From NCBI GenBank assembly GCA_019694755.1, contig JAIBBI010000026.1, positions 1 to 46,353 on the forward strand: 46,353 nucleotides of DNA. Direction: 5' to 3'. The DNA is from Gemmataceae bacterium (GTDB taxonomy: Bacteria; Planctomycetota; Planctomycetia; Gemmatales; Gemmataceae). A program made the position numbers and the translations under genes. The notes below the pieces were generated by a model. It had not been told where the DNA came from and did no database searches. It saw only the letters and a program-made list of their open reading frames with translations. Below, in pieces: positions 42,529 to 46,353 of the stretch. How positions within the stretch are numbered: position 1 is the first letter of the stretch; the number at the start of each line of letters is the position of its first letter.

Positions 42529-42634
42529 TGTCCACGATCTCCATGGAGGTTGAGGACATTTTATCCTCCCCCGACCGGTCGGCCAAGCCGGTTCGACTTC
42601 CGCGGGGCCGGGCGGCGCGGTAGCATTCCACCCC

Positions 42635-43270
42635 ATGAATGCCCGAATTACCCGCGAACGCCAGTATCACGACGCCGAGGCCGCCGCCCGGGCCATCACG
42701 TTTTCACTTCAGCCGTCCCGATTGCGATTCAACGATGGCGAGTATCTGGACCACGCGCCTTGGGTGCGACCGGCCGTCGTCGCGCTCGGCGAACTGACCG
42801 GCCGGCGGTTGCTCGATTTCGGCTGCGGGCACGGCATGGCCTCCGTCGTGTTTGCCCGCCGGGGCGCGCACGTCACGGCAACCGACCTCTCGCCAGGCTA
42901 TGTGGCCGAAGCCGGACGGCGGGCGATGGCCAATGAATCGGAGGTCGCAATGGCGGTCGCGGACGGACACGAGTTGCCGTTCGCCGCCGGCTCATTCGAC
43001 CTGATCTGGGGCCACGCGATCCTGCACCACCTCGACGTGCCGGTCGCCGCCCGCGAACTGCGCCGGGTGCTGGTGCCGGGTGGTCGAGTCGTGTTGTGCG
43101 ACCCGTGGGACGGTAATCCGCTGGTGCGCTGGCTGCGCCGCGGCCGGCGGCACACTGCCGACGAACACGCACTCCGGCCCGCGGATATCGATGCGTTGAA
43201 GGGTGTGTTCAAGAAAGTTACGGCCACGACGCACCAATGGGGCCGGTACGTCGTGACCGTCGCGGAATAG
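42635..43270 (+). CDS. Class I SAM-dependent methyltransferase
   Basis: This 211-residue protein has the Rossmann methyltransferase motifs: I, LLDFGCGHGMASVVFARRG (~59-77); II, VTATDLSPGYV; III, ADGHELPFAAGSFDLIWGHAILHHL; and LRRVLVPGGRVVLCDPW. The HLD and post-motif region resemble UbiE/Methyltransf_11 proteins. The substrate cannot be told. Its stop leaves 3 bp to the convergent sdhB stop. Confidence 0.88.
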   Translation: MNARITRERQYHDAEAAARAITFSLQPSRLRFNDGEYLDHAPWVRPAVVALGELTGRRLLDFGCGHGMASVVFARRGAHVTATDLSPGYVAEAGRRAMANESEVAMAVADGHELPFAAGSFDLIWGHAILHHLDVPVAARELRRVLVPGGRVVLCDPWDGNPLVRWLRRGRRHTADEHALRPADIDALKGVFKKVTATTHQWGRYVVTVAE

Positions 43271-43273
43271 TCG

Positions 43274-44035
43274 CTACTTCGTTCCCGCCAGAGTCGACTT
43301 CACGTACTCGCGATTCAGCGCGGCAATGTGCTTGACGCTGATCTCCTTCGGGCAGACCGCTTCGCACTCGTACTGGTTGGTGCAGCCACCGAACAGCTCC
43401 CTGTCATGCTGCTCGACCATGTCCTTGGCCCGGGCGGCCCGCTCCGGCTGGCCCTGCGGGAGCATGGCCAGTTGGGTGACCTTGGCCGAGACGAAGAGCA
43501 TCGCCGAAGCGTTCTTGCATGCGGCCACGCATGCCCCGCACCCGATGCACGCGGCCGCGTCCATCGCGGCTTCGGCCGTGACGTGGCTGATGGGCACCGC
43601 GTTGCCGTCCGGTGCGCCGCCGGTGTTGCAGCTCACATATCCACCCGACTGGATGATGCGGTCGAAAGCACTGCGATCGACGACGAGGTCCTTGATGACC
43701 GGGAAGCCCTTGGCCCGGAACGGCTCGATGTAGATGTGCTCGCCGTCGCGGAAGTTCCGCATGTGGACCTGGCAGGTGGTCGCGCCTTTGACCGGTCCGT
43801 GCGGCACGCCGTTGACCACGACGCCGCAAGTGCCGCAGATGCCCTCCCGGCAATCGTAGTCAAAGGCGACGGGTTCCTGCCCCTTGCGGATCAGATCCTC
43901 GTTCAGAAGGTCGAGCATCTCGAGGAACGAGCAATCGGGGCTGACATCGAGCCGGTATTCGACCAGTTCCCCGGCCGCGCCGCGGTTTTTCTGTCGCCAG
44001 ATGTGCAGGACGAGATTCAACGTCTTATTCGCCAC
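43274..44035 (-). CDS. sdhB: Succinate dehydrogenase/fumarate reductase iron-sulfur subunit
   Basis: This 253-residue subunit carries electrons from FAD to quinone. The start is GTG 44035 ([15 protein letters not shown]) with AGAGGA upstream; the open frame to 44059 contains that SD. The [2Fe-2S] ligands are in [10 protein letters not shown] and a following Cys, the [4Fe-4S] site is [11 protein letters not shown], and the third cluster site lies in [14 protein letters not shown]. It is the last gene of an sdhCAB operon. Confidence 0.95.
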   Translation of the reverse strand: MANKTLNLVLHIWRQKNRGAAGELVEYRLDVSPDCSFLEMLDLLNEDLIRKGQEPVAFDYDCREGICGTCGVVVNGVPHGPVKGATTCQVHMRNFRDGEHIYIEPFRAKGFPVIKDLVVDRSAFDRIIQSGGYVSCNTGGAPDGNAVPISHVTAEAAMDAAACIGCGACVAACKNASAMLFVSAKVTQLAMLPQGQPERAARAKDMVEQHDRELFGGCTNQYECEAVCPKEISVKHIAALNREYVKSTLAGTK

Positions 44036-44080
44036 AGCCCGGTCCTCTGATTGCTTCAATCTTCCCTGGCGGAAAGCGGT

Positions 44081-46000
44081 CTACTTGTAGCTCCGCACGG
44101 CCGGCTTCACTTCCTCGTACACGAGCGGCTCCTTGTGCATGGTCGGGGTCTTGCCCGGCCCGCCGTATTCCCACGCCGCCGCGTACATGAACTGTTCGTC
44201 GTTCCGCTTCGCTTCACCGTCGGGGTACTGGTGTTCCGTGCGGAAGTGCCCGCCGCACGACTCGTCGCGGGCCAGCGCGTCGCGGCACATCAATTCGCCG
44301 AATTCGATGAAGTCGGCGACGCGCCCGGCCTGCTCGAGGGCCTTGTTGAAGTCGGCCCCGCTGCCGGGCACGCTGACGTTTTTCCAGAACTCCTCGCGGA
44401 TCGCGGGGAACTTCTGAATCGTCTCCTCGAGCCCTTTCTTATCGCGGGCCATGCCGCAGTTTTCCCAGAGCAGCTTTCCGACCTCGCGGTGGAACTCGAT
44501 AGGCGTCTTTTTGCCTTTGATGCCGAGCAGGCGATTCGTGCCCTCGGTGACTTCGGCCATGCACTTCTTGAATTCGGCGTGATCGGTCGGCACCTTGCGC
44601 CCGCCTGCGTCGGCGAAGTAAGCCCCCAGAGTGTAGGGGATGACAAAGTAGCCGTCGGCGAGGCCCTGCATCAGCGCACTCGCGCCGAGGCGATTGGCAC
44701 CGTGGTCGGAGAAGTTGGCTTCGCCGAGCACGAACAAACCGGGCACCGTGCTCATCAGGTTGTAGTCGACCCAGAGGCCGCCCATGGTGTAGTGCGGGGC
44801 CGGGTAGATCCGCATCGGGCGGGTGTAGGCGTCTTCGCCGGTGATCTGAAAATAGATGTCGAACAGGTTGCCGTACTTTTCGCGGACCTTGTCCGCGCCC
44901 AGCCGCTTGATGGCGTCGGCAAAGTCGAGGAACACGCCGCGACCTCCGGGGCCCACGCCCCGCCCTTCGTCGCAGACTTCCTTGGCGGCCCGGCTCGACA
45001 CGTCGCGCGGGGCGAGGTTGCCAAAGCTCGGGTATTTTCGCTCGAGGTAGTAATCGCGTTCCGAATCCGGAATCGAGGCCGGCTCGCGGGTGTCGTTCGG
45101 CTTCTTTGGTACCCAGACCCGACCATCGTTGCGGAGCGACTCACTCATCAGCGTGAGCTTGAACTGGTGGTCGCCGGCAACGGGGATGCAGGTCGGGTGA
45201 ATCTGGGTGTAGCACGGGTTGGCGAACAACGCTCCCCGCTTGAACGCGCGGTAGGTGGCCGTGACGTTGCAGCCGGCCGCGTTGGTGCTGAGAAAGAACG
45301 CGTTGCTGTACCCGCCGGTGCAGAGCAGGACGGCGTCGGCCGAGAAGCTCTCGACATAGCCTGTGACGAGATTCCGCGTCACGATCCCGGCGGCCCGCCC
45401 GTCGACGACGACGAGGTCGAGCATTTCCGTCTGTGGAAACATCTTGACCGCGCCGGAGTGGATCTGGCGGCTGAGCGCCTGATACGCTCCGAGCAGGAGT
45501 TGCTGGCCGGTCATGCCGCGACAATAAAACGTCCGGCTCACTTGTGCCCCGCCGAACGAGCGGTTCGCAAGTTGGCCGCCGTATTCCCGCGCGAACGGTA
45601 CACCCTGGGCCACGCACTGATCGATGATCGCCTGACTGCATTCGGCCAGGCGGTAGACGTTGGACTCGCGGGCGCGGAAGTCGCCGCCTTTGATCGTGTC
45701 GTAAAAGAGACGCCAGACGCTGTCGCCGTCGTTCTGGTAGTTCTTGGCGGCGTTGATGCCGCCCTGGGCGGCGATTGAGTGGGCCCGTCGCGGGCTGTCC
45801 TGGTAGCAGAAGCACATCACCTGGTAGCCCAATTCGGCGAGCGTCGCCGCGGCCGACGCGCCGGCCAGGCCGCTGCCGACAACGATCACGGAGTATTTCC
45901 GTTTGTTCGCCGGGTTGACCAGTTTCATGGACGCTTTGGTCTTCGTCCACTTATCGCGGAGCGGTCCGGCGGGGACTTTCGCGTCGAGATTGATACTCAT
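44081..46000 (-). CDS. sdhA: Succinate dehydrogenase flavoprotein subunit
   Basis: This 639-residue catalytic subunit oxidises succinate to fumarate. FAD-binding [19 protein letters not shown] follows a ~35-residue lead. The covalent-FAD His lies in [14 protein letters not shown]. Active-site segments include [48 protein letters not shown] and the C-terminal [11 protein letters not shown]. The length and [10 protein letters not shown] form fit the B. subtilis/Bacteroides-type (sdhCAB, cytochrome b558) enzyme rather than the E. coli sdhCDAB type. Start ATG 46000 lies 22 bp after the sdhC stop. Confidence 0.96.
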   Translation of the reverse strand: MSINLDAKVPAGPLRDKWTKTKASMKLVNPANKRKYSVIVVGSGLAGASAAATLAELGYQVMCFCYQDSPRRAHSIAAQGGINAAKNYQNDGDSVWRLFYDTIKGGDFRARESNVYRLAECSQAIIDQCVAQGVPFAREYGGQLANRSFGGAQVSRTFYCRGMTGQQLLLGAYQALSRQIHSGAVKMFPQTEMLDLVVVDGRAAGIVTRNLVTGYVESFSADAVLLCTGGYSNAFFLSTNAAGCNVTATYRAFKRGALFANPCYTQIHPTCIPVAGDHQFKLTLMSESLRNDGRVWVPKKPNDTREPASIPDSERDYYLERKYPSFGNLAPRDVSSRAAKEVCDEGRGVGPGGRGVFLDFADAIKRLGADKVREKYGNLFDIYFQITGEDAYTRPMRIYPAPHYTMGGLWVDYNLMSTVPGLFVLGEANFSDHGANRLGASALMQGLADGYFVIPYTLGAYFADAGGRKVPTDHAEFKKCMAEVTEGTNRLLGIKGKKTPIEFHREVGKLLWENCGMARDKKGLEETIQKFPAIREEFWKNVSVPGSGADFNKALEQAGRVADFIEFGELMCRDALARDESCGGHFRTEHQYPDGEAKRNDEQFMYAAAWEYGGPGKTPTMHKEPLVYEEVKPAVRSYK

Positions 46001-46022
46001 CGAAGTGACCGTGAGTCGAGGA

Positions 46023-46353
46023 TCAGTGCACCAGGCCGAGCAGTACGGACAGCGGGATCGAGCAGTTGCCGGCCACCAGGATAACCGTCAATCCGAGGGC
46101 GGCCCGGCGAATGAGCGGCCACCAGCGCGGGGCGTTCCAGCCCAACGTCTGGAAGACGCTGCTGATTCCGTGGCTGAGGTGCAGCCCGAGAATCAACTGG
46201 GCGATGATGTAGGCGGCCGAGACGTACCACTTCTGGAAGCCGTACACAACCATGCGGTAGACATCCTGCCGGACGTCCATCTCGCCGTTGTGCTTGTACG
46301 GCTGGGTGATGCTGTGGAAGTTGTTGCCGTCGGGCGTCGTCTGCGTCACGCAG
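46023..46353 (-). CDS. sdhC: Succinate dehydrogenase cytochrome b558 subunit (partial, N-terminus outside window)
   Basis: The last ~110 residues of the membrane anchor are present; the gene starts beyond the window. Two membrane helices are visible ([20 protein letters not shown] with a likely haem-ligand His, and [27 protein letters not shown]). [17 protein letters not shown] and [16 protein letters not shown] match the single-polypeptide, five-helix cytochrome b558 type that goes with an sdhCAB order. Confidence 0.9.
   Translation of the reverse strand, partial: CVTQTTPDGNNFHSITQPYKHNGEMDVRQDVYRMVVYGFQKWYVSAAYIIAQLILGLHLSHGISSVFQTLGWNAPRWWPLIRRAALGLTVILVAGNCSIPLSVLLGLVH

Noticed and set aside
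44051-45778. 575-codon plus-strand frame over sdhA
   Set aside because: Antisense shadow of the succinate dehydrogenase flavoprotein gene.

Overview
The window reads as chromosomal DNA of a planctomycete, most likely of the Gemmataceae. The evidence is the family mix rather than a marker gene: a DUF1501 protein paired with a Planctomycete-type cytochrome c/DUF1549/DUF1553 protein, a PVC-type CxxCH dehydrogenase with HEAT repeats, a DUF1571 protein, several tiny lipoproteins, a giant beta-propeller surface protein with an LExRxxP N-terminal motif, and bacterial tetrahydromethanopterin (H4MPT) genes. Coding density and GC are high. I saw no tRNA, rRNA, CRISPR array, transposase or phage gene.

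Layout. 1-3430 (-): the N-terminal 1143 residues of a propeller-repeat exported protein, cut by the window edge. 3858-12700 (-): a seven-gene chemosensory operon in the gene order of the Wsp surface-sensing system (MCP, CheW, CheR-TPR, CheW with Cys-rich N-terminus, CheA-REC, CheB). Its response regulator has a WspR-like receiver fused to a PP2C/SpoIIE phosphatase where WspR has a GGDEF domain; this is the most interesting system here. 12919-17545 (-): DUF1501 and cytochrome/DUF1549/LamG/DUF1553 pair. 17711-21638: small lipoprotein, a metallopeptidase-like gene coupled to a stand-alone LigD-type phosphoesterase, HEAT-repeat and membrane proteins. 21642-23767 (-): hemC, an unlisted 33-residue membrane microprotein overlapping it, and a TPM-domain protein. 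24108-26722 (-): lipoprotein, rpsT, tsf, rpsB. 26914-30665: HisA-like protein convergent with a four-gene overlapping H4MPT set (mch, RimK-like ligase, CitG-like, PTPS-like). 30740-35049 (+): DUF1571, then an Mla/MCE lipid-transport operon ending in a lipoprotein. 35161-38710 (-): YacG, FmdB and the CxxCH dehydrogenase. 38836-41957 (+): zinc-ribbon membrane protein and a second PP2C phosphatase (GAF-PP2C). 41995-43270: VOC protein and a methyltransferase, divergent. 43274-46353 (-): sdhB, sdhA and partial sdhC.

How they work together. The Wsp-like array should convert a membrane or periplasmic stimulus into phosphorylation of the REC-PP2C protein. By family precedent, that would act on a STAS anti-sigma-antagonist (partner switching) rather than make c-di-GMP. 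No STAS protein, anti-sigma kinase or sigma factor lies in the window, so the target is unknown. The H4MPT genes imply C1 (formaldehyde/formate) transfer. The Mla genes fit a diderm envelope, and succinate dehydrogenase fits aerobic respiration.

Outside genes the main unexplained structure is a 150-bp intergenic repeat in two copies (3691-3840 and 23914-24063), about 65% identical without any gap and inverted relative to one another.
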